Shown piece by piece: positions 42,878 to 51,581 of a stretch of DNA of 64,000 bases (its first letter is position 1; each line of letters starts with the position of its first letter). The stretch is from Gp1-AA122 sp036378535 (GTDB taxonomy: Bacteria; Acidobacteriota; Terriglobia; Terriglobales; Acidobacteriaceae): NCBI GenBank assembly GCA_036378535.1, contig DASUWH010000044.1, positions 1 through 64,000 on the forward strand, read 5' to 3'. Under the pieces are notes generated by a model that saw only the letters and a list, made by a program, of their open reading frames with translations, did no database searches and was not told the DNA's origin. The position numbers and the translations under genes were made by a program.

Positions 42878-42977
42878 ACCTGCATTCTACACGCAGGCAA
42901 GGGCGTGGCCGGCGGCGGAAAAATTATTCCAATCGCAGCCAGCGGACGTAAAATTTCGATTCAGAATTGGGGGGCGT

Positions 42978-43289
42978 ATGAAACGCGCTGGTCTCCTCGC
43001 CTGTGTCTTAGTCCTGTGCTCCTCGTTGGCCCTGGCCCAAGGGCGGGCCTGGCCGAAACCGCCCGCACCGGCGGAAACCACCTCCGCACCGAAGCCCGTT
43101 CCAGATTCGAAAATCCGTGTGGACACAGTCCAGCTTCAGCGTGAGGCCCGCGAACTTTCCGACCTGGCCAGTTCGCTCCCGTCTGACATCGAGCGGGTCA
43201 ATCACGGCCTGCTCCCGAAAGATACGATTGACAAGCTGAAACGCATCGAGAAATTATCCAAGCACCTGCGAGGCGAGATCAGCCCCTAG
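42978..43289 (+). CDS. small secreted protein, unknown function
   Basis: 103 aa from ATG 42978 (GGGGG lies a few bases before it). A signal peptide (MKRAGLLACVLVLCSSLALAQ) with an AQ end, a short Pro-rich linker and a helical C-terminal half (VQLQREARELSDLASSLPSDIERVNHGLLPKDTIDKLKRIEKLSKHLRGEI). Similar short periplasmic helical proteins are frequent in Acidobacteriota. No enzymatic motif. It is divergent from the Hfq-like gene. Confidence 0.7.
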   Translation: MKRAGLLACVLVLCSSLALAQGRAWPKPPAPAETTSAPKPVPDSKIRVDTVQLQREARELSDLASSLPSDIERVNHGLLPKDTIDKLKRIEKLSKHLRGEISP

Positions 43290-43411
43290 CCAGCCGCACG
43301 GGAGTGAGACGAGGGAAAATGCGCCGGTTACACTCCGCGAAAGCCATGGGATCGCATCGATCTACAGCCTGGAGCTTCTTTCCACTATCGTTGCACGAGC
43401 GCTACACCAAC

Positions 43412-43440
43412 AAAAAAGGGGAGGGCCATCGGCCCTCCCC
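43412..43440 (-). terminator. Rho-independent terminator of the TonB-dependent receptor
   Basis: A 10-bp perfect stem GGGGAGGGCC/GGCCCTCCCC with a three-base loop (43418-43440) is followed on the minus strand by six T residues (43412-43417). It lies 21 bases after the receptor's stop codon. Confidence 0.9.
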
Positions 43441-43460
43441 ACCAACAAGCAACTGCTCGT

Positions 43461-46400
43461 TTAAAATTCCCACCTCACCATCAGACGTCCATAGAACGGA
43501 CGCTGAAACGCGGGTGGAATTCCTATGCTGCCGCTGCCGCGAGGTTTCTTGAAATCGAAGTTAGTAACGCCCAGTGAGGCATCCTGGAACTGGTCCTCAC
43601 GTGTCAGCGTCTTCTGGTTGGCTACGTTGAACAGGTCTGCTCCGAAGTGCAGACGCTGTTTTTCCGTCAGCTTCCACTCGTAATCAGCGTGTACGTCACC
43701 CTCGCCCGTCGTTGGTAAGCGTCCTAGAGACCCACGACCTCCGAACGGAACCTCGCCGGCATTTCCGTACACGGGATGAGCCCTGAGATCGTTAAGCGGA
43801 GTTCCGGTTTCGATGCGGACCCCAGTGCCCAGCGTGAGGTTCTTCATGAACGTGCTGCTGAAAGTGTAGCTGATGAAGTTGTTGAAAATGTGGCGGCGAT
43901 CCGTGTTCAGGAAGCCGATGGCAAACTGGTCCCCCAACACGCCCAATAGGCCTGGCGTAAAGTCAAACAGCGACGTAATCCCTGGATCGCTTTGGCCGTT
44001 GTCATTGCGGAATGCGCCTTCGTAGTTTCCTGCCAGAGTCGACCAGCGATAGTTGGTGCGCATCTGCCAACCCTTGCTGAAATTCTTCGTGATTTCAACT
44101 TCTGTCCCTTTGTAGATTCGCACCGGATTCGCCTGGCCATCCGGTTTCCCATCCGGCACAGCATTGCCAGCCACGCTGGGGTTGAGCACGCAGACACCGG
44201 ATGTAACGTGCGTAAATGGGTTTTGGTATTGTCCGAAGGCCGCAGTGCTGGGACATCCGGCCCCGCTGGGCGGCACGATAACTTCTTGGGGATTAGTGAA
44301 GATATCGAGCGAGCTGGACGGGTTACCAATAGCAAATTGCTGAACAATACCTGCTGCGAGATTCGCCTCGGGTGAGACTCCTGACATATCTTCGACGATC
44401 CGGCGCAGCTTGCGTTGCTGGTAGCGAACGCTGACCACGATTCCATGACGGAATTCGTGCTCAGCACCAGCAACATACTCATCCAGGTACATCATTTTCG
44501 TGCCCTTCGCGATAGCCTCGCCGGGTTGAGTGGCGAGAGCAAAGTACTGCGCGGCGCCGCCAAAAGCTCCCATTGCATGCGCGTTATCGATGGCCAGCGG
44601 AATCGTGCCGTCCGAGTTCACCACTAACTGACAAGGGTTGGCTCCGACGCCCGTGAGGTCATTGCAAGATGTGCCAGGGTTTGGGTTGGTGAATGGCGGC
44701 TGCCAGAACGCGAAGAACGAATCTTCTTCATTCCCAAGCGATCGGATTCCGGCATCCAAAGGTAGAGCGTAGTTGGTCCGAGCGAAGTTGCCATAAATTT
44801 TCGTCTTGCGGTCGCCCAGGGGGTCGATGGCCAAGCCGAAGCGCGGCGACCAGTTGTCCGTAAAGGTGTAGTGGACTTGCTTGATCGCGCCGGTGAGCGG
44901 GTCGCTGTACTTCTGCCCCTGAAGTGTCTGCTGCTCCCAGCGGTAGCCAGCATTGACCGTAATATGCCTCCCGATCGCCCATGAGTCGCCTACATACGCG
45001 GCGTGGAAGTAGCCATGCGAATCAAATGCTGGCGAACTGAAGAACCCGCGGTTTTGCAACAACAGGACCTCGGTTTGGCCTTGGCCAGGTACATTGGCGA
45101 ATACGCCGCTGCATCCCGAGTTGTCTGCGGGACCGGAGCTTCCCCCCGCACATCCCCAATCTGAAACCGGATCCAGTTCGTAAGACGCCGCGAACTCGGT
45201 AATCCCCGAGGGGAGACCAGAGTTGGCTGCGACCACGTCGGGAACGGTATAGTTTCCGCCGGTGGCCTGCCGTGTTCCGCTATAACGGCCTCGCTCATAG
45301 TTGTAGCCGATGCTGAAAGTGTGTTGGCCTAGAGCGTTTACCACTTTCTGGGTATCGAAGGCCAGGCGGTAGTTCTGACCCGAAGTATTCTCGTAATAGC
45401 CAAGACCTTGGCGGTTAAAGATGCCGGTGAGAGGCGTGCCCAAGATTCCATTTGCGCTGTTACCGTCACCGGCCCCGGTATTGTCGAATATTTGGGGAAC
45501 ATTCGGGGCGTTAGGCGTCTCTTTCAAATAGTTGTGGCCCCAAGAAAATGAGGCATTGACCAACCAGGTGGGCGAAAGTGTCCCGTTGTAGCGGGCCACC
45601 CAGTTCCGCGTACCGTTGGAGAGCTTACTGAACGTGTTCGAACTGAATACATTCAAACCGTAGTTCGGTCCCGCGCTGGTCTCGCGCGTCGGATCACCGA
45701 AAATGGATGTTTCCAGCACATGTTTGTCGCTCAGCTTATACGTTAACTTAGCAGCGTAGTCGTAGCTGATTTGGGGAATCGTGGTCTGGTTAGGAACCGG
45801 GAATCCGCTCACCAGATGCAGCGGCGCGAACCGGTCATACAACCGGTTCCACGACGGGTTAAAAGAACCGAAGAAGAAGAGCTTGTCCCGGAAAGGTGGA
45901 ACATAACCGCCCAGTTCGGCGGCGACATCCCACTCTGCCTGATGAATCGCAGCGCCCTGCTGATTCAAGCGCCCGCTGTCGTCAGGGTTGAGGTGTCTCG
46001 CTTCGAACGCTGAAGGCTGGAAGAAGCCGCTGATCCCTCCGTGAAATTCGGTGCCGCCAGACTTGGTGATGATCTGTACGATTCCCCCCGTCGTCTTGCC
46101 GTATTGGGGTTCATAGCCACCCGTCTTTACGTCCACTTCCTTTACGAAGGATAGGTTGATTCCCGTGGCCAGCGGACCGTAGTTCCGCGAAAACACTCCG
46201 ATCCCGCCGAAGGCGCCATCGGTAATGTTCACGCCATCGGCAATGTACTGGTTCTCCAGGCCGCTGCCTCCGGCGATCGACGGGTTTGCCGATCCTGTTC
46301 CCCCGCCTTCGTTCACCCCGGCAGCCGCGTAAAACAAACCCGTGACATTGCGAGCCACCGGAAGCTGCGTATAAAAAGTGTCATTGAGGTTGGTGTCCAG

Positions 46401-46805
46401 CTTGGTGGACGCCTCATCCACTCCCACCGAGGTCGCCGATACCTCCACCGTTTCGGTCATGCCACCGGGCTGCAGGGTCAATTGCGCTCTTGAAGTACGA
46501 TTGGCAAATACTTCCAGCTGTTTCACTTCGACGGTTTTGAAGCCCGTCTGCTCCGCTTTGATGGAATAGAAGCCGGGGGTTAGCAGATCGAACATGAACC
46601 GGCCTTCCGCGTCCGTGTTAACGCTTCGGTTGCCAATCGGCCCGGTCGCCGTAACCTTTACGTTCGGCACAACCGCGCCGCTGCTGTCGATCACCGTTCC
46701 ACCGAGATTCCCTTTGACAGTCGATTCTTGTGCGATCAGATAGCTGCTGGAAAAGCACAACACAAGAATGGAGGCGAGCAAAATACCGTGGGGGCGTTTG
46801 GTCAT
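43461..46805 (-). CDS. Oar-like TonB-dependent outer-membrane receptor with carboxypeptidase-regulatory-like domain
   Basis: 1114 aa. Signal peptide (1-25), then a carboxypeptidase regulatory-like beta-sandwich (about 30-112: GNLGGTVIDSSGAVVPNVKVTATG...GFYSIKAEQTGFKTVEV), a TonB plug (about 130-250: GLENQYIADGVNITDGAFGG, GKTTGGIVQIITKSGG) and a long beta barrel ending VRWEF with the terminal Phe of BAM substrates. Such Oar-type receptors are numerous in Acidobacteriota and import or bind large substrates, perhaps glycans or peptides. It is transcribed alone with a strong terminator and a 633-base upstream region rich in inverted repeats. Confidence 0.92.
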   Translation of the reverse strand: MTKRPHGILLASILVLCFSSSYLIAQESTVKGNLGGTVIDSSGAVVPNVKVTATGPIGNRSVNTDAEGRFMFDLLTPGFYSIKAEQTGFKTVEVKQLEVFANRTSRAQLTLQPGGMTETVEVSATSVGVDEASTKLDTNLNDTFYTQLPVARNVTGLFYAAAGVNEGGGTGSANPSIAGGSGLENQYIADGVNITDGAFGGIGVFSRNYGPLATGINLSFVKEVDVKTGGYEPQYGKTTGGIVQIITKSGGTEFHGGISGFFQPSAFEARHLNPDDSGRLNQQGAAIHQAEWDVAAELGGYVPPFRDKLFFFGSFNPSWNRLYDRFAPLHLVSGFPVPNQTTIPQISYDYAAKLTYKLSDKHVLETSIFGDPTRETSAGPNYGLNVFSSNTFSKLSNGTRNWVARYNGTLSPTWLVNASFSWGHNYLKETPNAPNVPQIFDNTGAGDGNSANGILGTPLTGIFNRQGLGYYENTSGQNYRLAFDTQKVVNALGQHTFSIGYNYERGRYSGTRQATGGNYTVPDVVAANSGLPSGITEFAASYELDPVSDWGCAGGSSGPADNSGCSGVFANVPGQGQTEVLLLQNRGFFSSPAFDSHGYFHAAYVGDSWAIGRHITVNAGYRWEQQTLQGQKYSDPLTGAIKQVHYTFTDNWSPRFGLAIDPLGDRKTKIYGNFARTNYALPLDAGIRSLGNEEDSFFAFWQPPFTNPNPGTSCNDLTGVGANPCQLVVNSDGTIPLAIDNAHAMGAFGGAAQYFALATQPGEAIAKGTKMMYLDEYVAGAEHEFRHGIVVSVRYQQRKLRRIVEDMSGVSPEANLAAGIVQQFAIGNPSSSLDIFTNPQEVIVPPSGAGCPSTAAFGQYQNPFTHVTSGVCVLNPSVAGNAVPDGKPDGQANPVRIYKGTEVEITKNFSKGWQMRTNYRWSTLAGNYEGAFRNDNGQSDPGITSLFDFTPGLLGVLGDQFAIGFLNTDRRHIFNNFISYTFSSTFMKNLTLGTGVRIETGTPLNDLRAHPVYGNAGEVPFGGRGSLGRLPTTGEGDVHADYEWKLTEKQRLHFGADLFNVANQKTLTREDQFQDASLGVTNFDFKKPRGSGSIGIPPAFQRPFYGRLMVRWEF

Positions 46806-47018
46806 ACTTGCTCCTTAGTTTTCTACAGAATGGATAATTCCGTTGGCTATAAACCCGGTCCCACAAACCGGTAGACAGTGCCCCACACTGCTTAGGAAAA
46901 GACGATGATCGCCTCAATGCATTTGTCTGACCGTTGTCTCCTGTGCCTGTTCCGAGTGCTTTTCTCTAATGTTTTCAGCGACTTAGCATAGTAAAACGTA
47001 TCAACAGTTACGCATTTC

Positions 47019-47065
47019 CATAGGTCAACCCCTATGAATAAACGTATATCGGACAAAACTGTCCG
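47019..47065. promoter_or_regulatory. two perfect inverted repeats upstream of the receptor gene
   Basis: CATAGG (47019-47024) faces CCTATG (47031-47036) with a six-base gap, and CGGACA (47050-47055) faces TGTCCG (47060-47065) with a four-base gap. They lie 214-260 bases before the receptor start. They could be operator sites or part of the hairpin repeat at 47066. No clear -10/-35 pair was identified. Confidence 0.35.
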
Positions 47066-47341
47066 TGTGGCGCGCACATTCCTGTGCGCGCTTTGGGGGG
47101 AATGACTCTTCCGCGTCAGAGGAGACCTGGGAAATCTGGGACAGACGGGACGTTCCCGAGTTCCAACTGAGTGCAGTCGAAGGACTGGAGGCCCGGGTGC
47201 CGGGTGCCCCACCCTCCCGCTTCAGCGGAGGGTGGGGAATGTCCTTTGACAAGCCCATCTCTTCGTGTGGCACGGACATTCCTGTCCGCGGCCTTTATCC
47301 TGTCTCGGCACAGACGCGGGCAGGAATGCCCGCGCCACACA
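47066..47341. repeat. three TTCC-loop palindromic repeats and a GC-rich hairpin
   Basis: Copies at 47066-47090, 47266-47290 and 47315-47341 (last one inverted) share TGTGG, a variable stem and a TTCC loop; stems differ by paired changes. A separate hairpin CCCCACCCTCC...GGAGGGTGGGG lies at about 47207-47237. They explain much of the 633-base gap 46806-47438, in which I see no gene. Confidence 0.75.
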
Positions 47342-47438
47342 CAGCAGGTTGTGATTTTCCGAGCTTTTCTATCCGTGCAAGCGCACGGAGCCGAGTTCTC
47401 GCAAAAGCGGCGAGACCCGGGACACCCCCGGGGCCGCC

Positions 47439-48371
47439 CTACTGCCGTCCTTGCTCTTTCCAGCTGTAATATCCGGTGCGATGGCGGACGCCGTAGTTAG
47501 TGCTCTCCGGGACTCCGGCTACGCTTACCTGGATGCGCCGAAATTCCGAGTCGGCGAATTTTTCGGACGGATAGTAGGCGAGCAGATACTGCGTGCGCAG
47601 TTCATCGCTGATCTGGTGGAAGGCCTCATCGAGCTGCGATAACGACGCGGCGTAGAAATACTTCCCGCCCGTGTCCGACGAGAGTTGGATGAGGGCGTGC
47701 TCGCCGCCGGTATCGCGTCCGGCGCTCGATTCGACCGGCACCACAATGATGCTGTATACGATGGCCTCGGCTTCCTGGGCTGCGCGCAAGGCTTGCTTGT
47801 AATCGGTTTTGCTGACAGTGTCGCCGCCGTCGGTGATCACCACCATGACTTTCCTGCCCTGGCGTGATTCCAGGGCCTGCGCCCCCAGGTACAGAGCGTC
47901 ATAAAGGGCGGTTGCCGCCCCTAACCGGGGGTGATCGATCCCATGATCGATCCGTTTCAGGTCCGAGGTAAAGGGCACGATTTCACTGACCACTTCGCTG
48001 AACTCGTAAACCGACAGCCCATCCACCGGCCGTAAAATAGCGCCGGCAAAGCGGCGCGCTGACTGCAATTCCAACTGCAGGTCGCGGCGCGTGCTCAGGC
48101 TGGTATCGATCGCGAGCACGATGGAGAGCGGCAGGGCCGATTCTTTTTGAAAGACCGCTATCTTCTGCCCCCGTCCATCTTCCTTCAGATCGAAGTTCTC
48201 TTTCTTCAGGCTACCGACGGGCCGGCCGTGCTCGTCGGTGACCGTAACAAATACGTTTACCAGTTTGACGTCTACTTTGAGGGTGGTCGAAGGTTCCTGG
48301 GCACACGCCAGCGCACACATCGCGATCACCAGGACGATGGCAGCAGGTCTATGCATTTGCAGGCTTGTCAT
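47439..48371 (-). CDS. VWA-domain protein, acidobacterial VWFA-related type
   Basis: 310 aa. Signal peptide (about 6-24, ending ACA), then the short beta unit KVDVKLVNVFVTVTDEHGRPVGSLKKENFDLKEDGRGQ characteristic of the acidobacterial VWFA-related family, then a von Willebrand A domain with an intact MIDAS (DTSLS at 89-93, a Thr in GAATALYDAL, ITDGGD near 170). It is exported and likely to mediate metal-dependent protein contacts. Its ATG overlaps the stop of the MoaD-MoaE gene by four bases. An alternative start at Met6 would still keep the signal peptide. Confidence 0.9.
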   Translation of the reverse strand: MTSLQMHRPAAIVLVIAMCALACAQEPSTTLKVDVKLVNVFVTVTDEHGRPVGSLKKENFDLKEDGRGQKIAVFQKESALPLSIVLAIDTSLSTRRDLQLELQSARRFAGAILRPVDGLSVYEFSEVVSEIVPFTSDLKRIDHGIDHPRLGAATALYDALYLGAQALESRQGRKVMVVITDGGDTVSKTDYKQALRAAQEAEAIVYSIIVVPVESSAGRDTGGEHALIQLSSDTGGKYFYAASLSQLDEAFHQISDELRTQYLLAYYPSEKFADSEFRRIQVSVAGVPESTNYGVRHRTGYYSWKEQGRQ

Positions 48372-49084
48372 TTAGATGCGATGCGCCCTGAATGGCTGCC
48401 CGTGGCTCGCGGGACCTCCGCCGGAAACGGCTCGCCGTCCGCCCACACGGCGCCGTCTTCGAAGTACTCCTTTTTCCAGATCGGAACCGAGCGCTTAAGG
48501 GTATCGATAATCCAGCGGCAGGCATCGAACGCCGCCCCCCGATGCGCCGACGCCACCACGATCAACACGCTGCTTTCTCCAATTTGCAGCCGGCCCAGCC
48601 GGTGGACAATGGCCACATCGCGCACCTTGAAGTCGAGAAGGGCCTGCTCCGCTAGTCCTTCCATCTGGGTGAGCGCCATTTCCTCGTAAGCTTCATAGTC
48701 GAGGTACAACGTGCGCCGTCCGCGGGTATTGTTGCGGACTATGCCGTCAAAGACGACCACGGCGCCGTCTTGCGGCTGCTTAAGCCTTGCCACCACGCTC
48801 TGCGTATCAATTTTGTCCCGCACGATGAAGGCTTTGCCGGCGCCGCCGCTGACCGGCGGCAGCAGCGCAATTTCGTCGTTGGGGTGGAGCTGCACCTCCG
48901 GCCCCGCGTACTCCCGGTTTACCGACATGGCAAGCGATGGCAGCAGGTCCCTTAACTGTGGAATGCGTTTCTCGTAATGTTCCAGCACATCGCCGAGCAA
49001 AGCGCCATCCCGGAGCGTGAGCGTATCCGCCCCGCAGCCCGCAACGTCCTTCAGCATTCCAAAAAAAAGTACCCGTACCTGCAT
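48368..49084 (-). CDS. MoaD-MoaE fusion, molybdopterin synthase
   Basis: 238 aa. Residues 1-81 are a ubiquitin-like MoaD ending PPVSGG (Gly80-Gly81), the pair whose terminal carboxylate must be thiocarboxylated. The MoaE domain starts at about residue 84 and contains DGAVVVFDGIVRNNTRG, IVHRLGRL, ASAHRGAAFDACRW and the lysines of LKRSVPIWKKEYF. Molybdopterin synthase converts cPMP to molybdopterin. A covalent MoaD-MoaE protein needs cleavage after Gly81 to be active, as described for mycobacterial MoaX. No other moa genes are in the window. Confidence 0.88.
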   Translation of the reverse strand: MQVRVLFFGMLKDVAGCGADTLTLRDGALLGDVLEHYEKRIPQLRDLLPSLAMSVNREYAGPEVQLHPNDEIALLPPVSGGAGKAFIVRDKIDTQSVVARLKQPQDGAVVVFDGIVRNNTRGRRTLYLDYEAYEEMALTQMEGLAEQALLDFKVRDVAIVHRLGRLQIGESSVLIVVASAHRGAAFDACRWIIDTLKRSVPIWKKEYFEDGAVWADGEPFPAEVPRATGSHSGRIASK

Positions 49085-49086
49085 GG

Positions 49087-49938
49087 CTAGACTCCGGCAA
49101 CCGTGCCACGCTGCACATCGCGCTCAGCAGCGATCATCTTCCCCAACATCTCCTTTAAAAGTTTAGCGGCGACGATTGCCGTCACGTTGGAAATATCCTG
49201 CGCGGGGTTGAACTCTACCAAGTCGGCTCCGACAATCTTCCCGGTGATTGCATTTACATGCGCCAGAGCCTCTCGCACCGACATGCCACCCGGCTCGCGA
49301 TGGGAAATGCCGGGCGCAAAGGCTGGATCCAGCACATCCATGTCGAACGAGATATAAACTGGACCCGCCACTTTCATCCGCTCCAAGGCAGGCAGGTCCC
49401 GCATCGGAATGATCTCCACTCCAAACTTCGCCGCCTGCTCGCGTTGATGCCCGTTCAAGGTGCGTATGCCGATCTGGATCAACCTCTTTGCCCGCCGCTC
49501 TTCCATGATGCGCGCAAACGGGCAAGCATGCGACATCCGGTTTCCGTCCAACTCGTCATACAAGTCTGGATGCGCGTCAAAGTGAATAATCGTCACTTCG
49601 GGAACGCGTTTTCCCATCGCCCGCATAATCGGCAGCGTAACCGAGTGATCCCCGCCCAGGCAGATGGGCCGCAGCCCTCGATCTACCAACTCCCCGACTC
49701 CTTCTTCGATGGTCGCAAACGCGTTCTCTATGAAACGCAAGTCACCCGCGTCCTGGAATATCCCCCCAGCGCCAAGGTCTACCCCGGATTCGGTCCAGTA
49801 ATTTCCCGCACTCGAATGCAGCGCCGTTCGAATTGCCTGTGGGGCGCCCGCCGCTCCCCGCAGATACGAGGAGTTGGTGTCGAAAGGTATCCCCAAAATG
49901 ACTGGTGTTCCCGGGACAGCGTCTACACTGAAACTCAT
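49087..49938 (-). CDS. speB: agmatinase/arginase family ureohydrolase
   Basis: 283 aa from ATG 49938, favoured by a GGGGAAGG sequence before it; an upstream ATG (49971) would add an unlikely leader. All manganese ligands are present: GGDHS, HFDAHPD, SFDMDVLDP. EPGGMSVREAL is the substrate-side motif typical of agmatinase-like members. It most likely hydrolyses agmatine to putrescine and urea, though guanidinobutyrase or formimidoylglutamase activity is possible. It is followed two bases later by the moaD-moaE gene on the same strand. Confidence 0.85.
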   Translation of the reverse strand: MSFSVDAVPGTPVILGIPFDTNSSYLRGAAGAPQAIRTALHSSAGNYWTESGVDLGAGGIFQDAGDLRFIENAFATIEEGVGELVDRGLRPICLGGDHSVTLPIMRAMGKRVPEVTIIHFDAHPDLYDELDGNRMSHACPFARIMEERRAKRLIQIGIRTLNGHQREQAAKFGVEIIPMRDLPALERMKVAGPVYISFDMDVLDPAFAPGISHREPGGMSVREALAHVNAITGKIVGADLVEFNPAQDISNVTAIVAAKLLKEMLGKMIAAERDVQRGTVAGV

Positions 49939-50059
49939 CCTTCCCCTAAGCTCCTGTCGTAGGCATAACATACACCCGCAGCTGACACCACGTCGCGCGG
50001 CCCATTCGGCGCAATTGCAGGCACCATGGCTGATAGGTTCACGAAGATCTTAAGATCAC

Positions 50060-50343
50060 GGGAAACTCTGATTAAGTCTGATTTGTCATCCTGAGCGAGG
50101 GCGTAAGCCCGAGTCGAAGGACCCCCATGACTCTTCAACCGGGTACAGGCAAGTCAGGGAATTCTCACCGACCTCGTTCAGCTTGATGGTGCTGACCCCG
50201 CAAAACGCTGTAGTCCGTGAGAATGCCCTTCCACCTCGCGCTACTGCCCACGGTTGCGGGGTCCTTCGACTCCGTAGCTGCTGCGCTTCGCGCACCAGCC
50301 ACTCCGCTCAGGATGACAAAGTAGACTTAATCAGAGATTCCCC
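50060..50343. repeat. long TIR-bearing element containing inverted core repeats
   Basis: Left end GGGAAACTCTGATTAAG, right end CTTAATCAGAGATTCCCC. Inside, GTCATCCTGAGCGAGGGCG (near 50086) and an inverted copy (CCGCTCAGGATGAC near 50304-50317) enclose about 110 bases of unique sequence with no gene. It occupies most of the gap between the agmatinase and marR genes and ends about 50 bases before the marR promoter. Confidence 0.8.
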
Positions 50344-50390
50344 AGGCAGCCTGGGAAACCTGGAATGGGAAAGGATCTCAAGCCGTCGTC

Positions 50391-50419
50391 TTGACAATAG
50401 TCGTTATAACGAGTAATAT
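50391..50419 (+). promoter_or_regulatory. strong promoter with embedded palindromic operator for the MarR gene
   Basis: TTGACA (50391-50396), 17-base spacer, TAATAT (50414-50419), nine bases before the ATG at 50428. The 12-base perfect palindrome TCGTTATAACGA (50401-50412) fills the spacer, the classic place for an autorepressor. The very short distance to the start codon suggests a leaderless or nearly leaderless transcript. Confidence 0.7.
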
Positions 50420-50427
50420 CTGATCGA

Positions 50428-50892
50428 ATGAAACAGACGCCACATGCCGACAACAAGCCCAAGATGGCTCCCTGTGCTGAAGAGACAGCCTTCGTCGACC
50501 TGCTGCGTACGACTGACCTCCTGTCCCGGCACTTGGCGCCGGTGTTGAAAGCCGAAGACCTTTCGTCTACCCAGTACAACGTCCTTCGCATCCTGCGCGG
50601 CGCGCTGGAAGGGCTGCCTTGCGGGGAGATTGGCAACCGCATGATCACCCGCGACCCCGATATCACCCGACTGCTCGATCGCCTGGAAAAGCGCGCCCTG
50701 ATTTCGCGCCGCCGCGACACCAAGGATCGCCGCACGGTTTTGACGCGGATCACCGCGGAGGGGCTAAAGACCCTGGCCCGACTCGACGAACCTGTGCAAA
50801 CTGCTCATCGTCAACTACTTGGCCACCTGGGACGAGCCCGGCTGCAGGCTTTGGCGGACCTCTTGCGCCTGGCCCGCGCCAAGGCGGCTTGA
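50428..50892 (+). CDS. MarR-family transcriptional regulator
   Basis: 154 aa. Winged helix-turn-helix of the MarR type: LSSTQYNVLRILRGALEGLPCGEIGNRMITRDPDITRLLDRLEKRALISRRRDTKDRRTVLTRITAEG, flanked by the dimerisation helices. MarR dimers bind short palindromes and release them on binding phenolic or oxidising ligands. A perfect palindrome lies in its own promoter and imperfect ones lie before the downstream yceI gene, so it probably represses itself and the yceI-pirin genes. A Cys (PCGEIG) near the recognition domain could be redox-sensitive. Confidence 0.9.
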   Translation: MKQTPHADNKPKMAPCAEETAFVDLLRTTDLLSRHLAPVLKAEDLSSTQYNVLRILRGALEGLPCGEIGNRMITRDPDITRLLDRLEKRALISRRRDTKDRRTVLTRITAEGLKTLARLDEPVQTAHRQLLGHLGRARLQALADLLRLARAKAA

Positions 50893-50897
50893 TTTTT

Positions 50898-50937
50898 TTG
50901 GCAATATTATTTGTTGCAACGAATATCGTGATAACGC
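50898..50937 (+). promoter_or_regulatory. promoter/operator region of the yceI-pirin genes
   Basis: TTGGCA (50898-50903), 17-base spacer, GAATAT (50921-50926). GTTGCAAC (50913-50920) is a perfect palindrome inside TTGTTGCAACGA, and TCGTGATAACGC (50926-50937) matches the MarR-promoter palindrome at 10 of 12 positions. These look like binding sites for the regulator encoded just upstream. Confidence 0.5.
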
Positions 50938-50967
50938 ATCTAACCCAGACGAGAAAGGATATCTACT

Positions 50968-51525
50968 ATGAGCACACTGGCAACACCGCTGACCGCAACT
51001 ACCACCTGGAACATCGACCCGGTTCATTCCGTCGCCGAGTTCAAGGTCAAACACATGATGATTTCCAACGTAAAGGGTCAATTTACCGGCCTTAAGGGCG
51101 CTTTAAGTCTGGACGGAGCGGATCTGCTCAACTCGAGGGTCGAAGCTACAATTGACGCTGCGTCGATCGACACCCGCGACCCTCAGCGCGACGCCCACCT
51201 GAAGAGCCCCGACTTCTTCGATGTGGAGACCTTCCCGACCCTCTTGTTCCAATCGACCCATGTAACCCGCACTGGGGAAGGCGAACTGGCGGTGGACGGG
51301 GATCTCACCATTCACGGCATCACGCGCAAGGTTATTTTTGACGTGGAAGGGCCAACGCCGCCCGCGAAAGATCCCTGGGGCAACACCCGCCTAGGACTCT
51401 CGGCAACCACCAAGATCAACCGTAAAGATTTTGGGCTGACCTGGAACGCAGCTCTCGAAACCGGCGGCATTCTCGTCGGTGACGAGGTGACCATCACCCT
51501 CGACGTGCAGTTCGTGAAGGCCTGA
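50968..51525 (+). CDS. YceI-family lipocalin-like protein
   Basis: 185 aa. The YceI fold is apparent from WNIDPVHSVAEFKVKHMMISNVKGQFTGLKGALSLD, AHLKSPDFFDVETFPTLLFQSTHV, LTIHGITRKVIFDVEG and GLSATTKINRKDFGLTWN. The family forms a lipocalin-like barrel binding isoprenoids or amphiphiles. There is no signal peptide, so this member is cytoplasmic. It stands between a MarR regulator and a pirin gene in one orientation; similar neighbourhoods respond to quinones or oxidative stress. Confidence 0.9.
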   Translation: MSTLATPLTATTTWNIDPVHSVAEFKVKHMMISNVKGQFTGLKGALSLDGADLLNSRVEATIDAASIDTRDPQRDAHLKSPDFFDVETFPTLLFQSTHVTRTGEGELAVDGDLTIHGITRKVIFDVEGPTPPAKDPWGNTRLGLSATTKINRKDFGLTWNAALETGGILVGDEVTITLDVQFVKA

Positions 51526-51581
51526 ATCGTTCACCTGCGGCACACATCCAACCGTCTGCCGCGGACGATAGAAAGGAAGTT

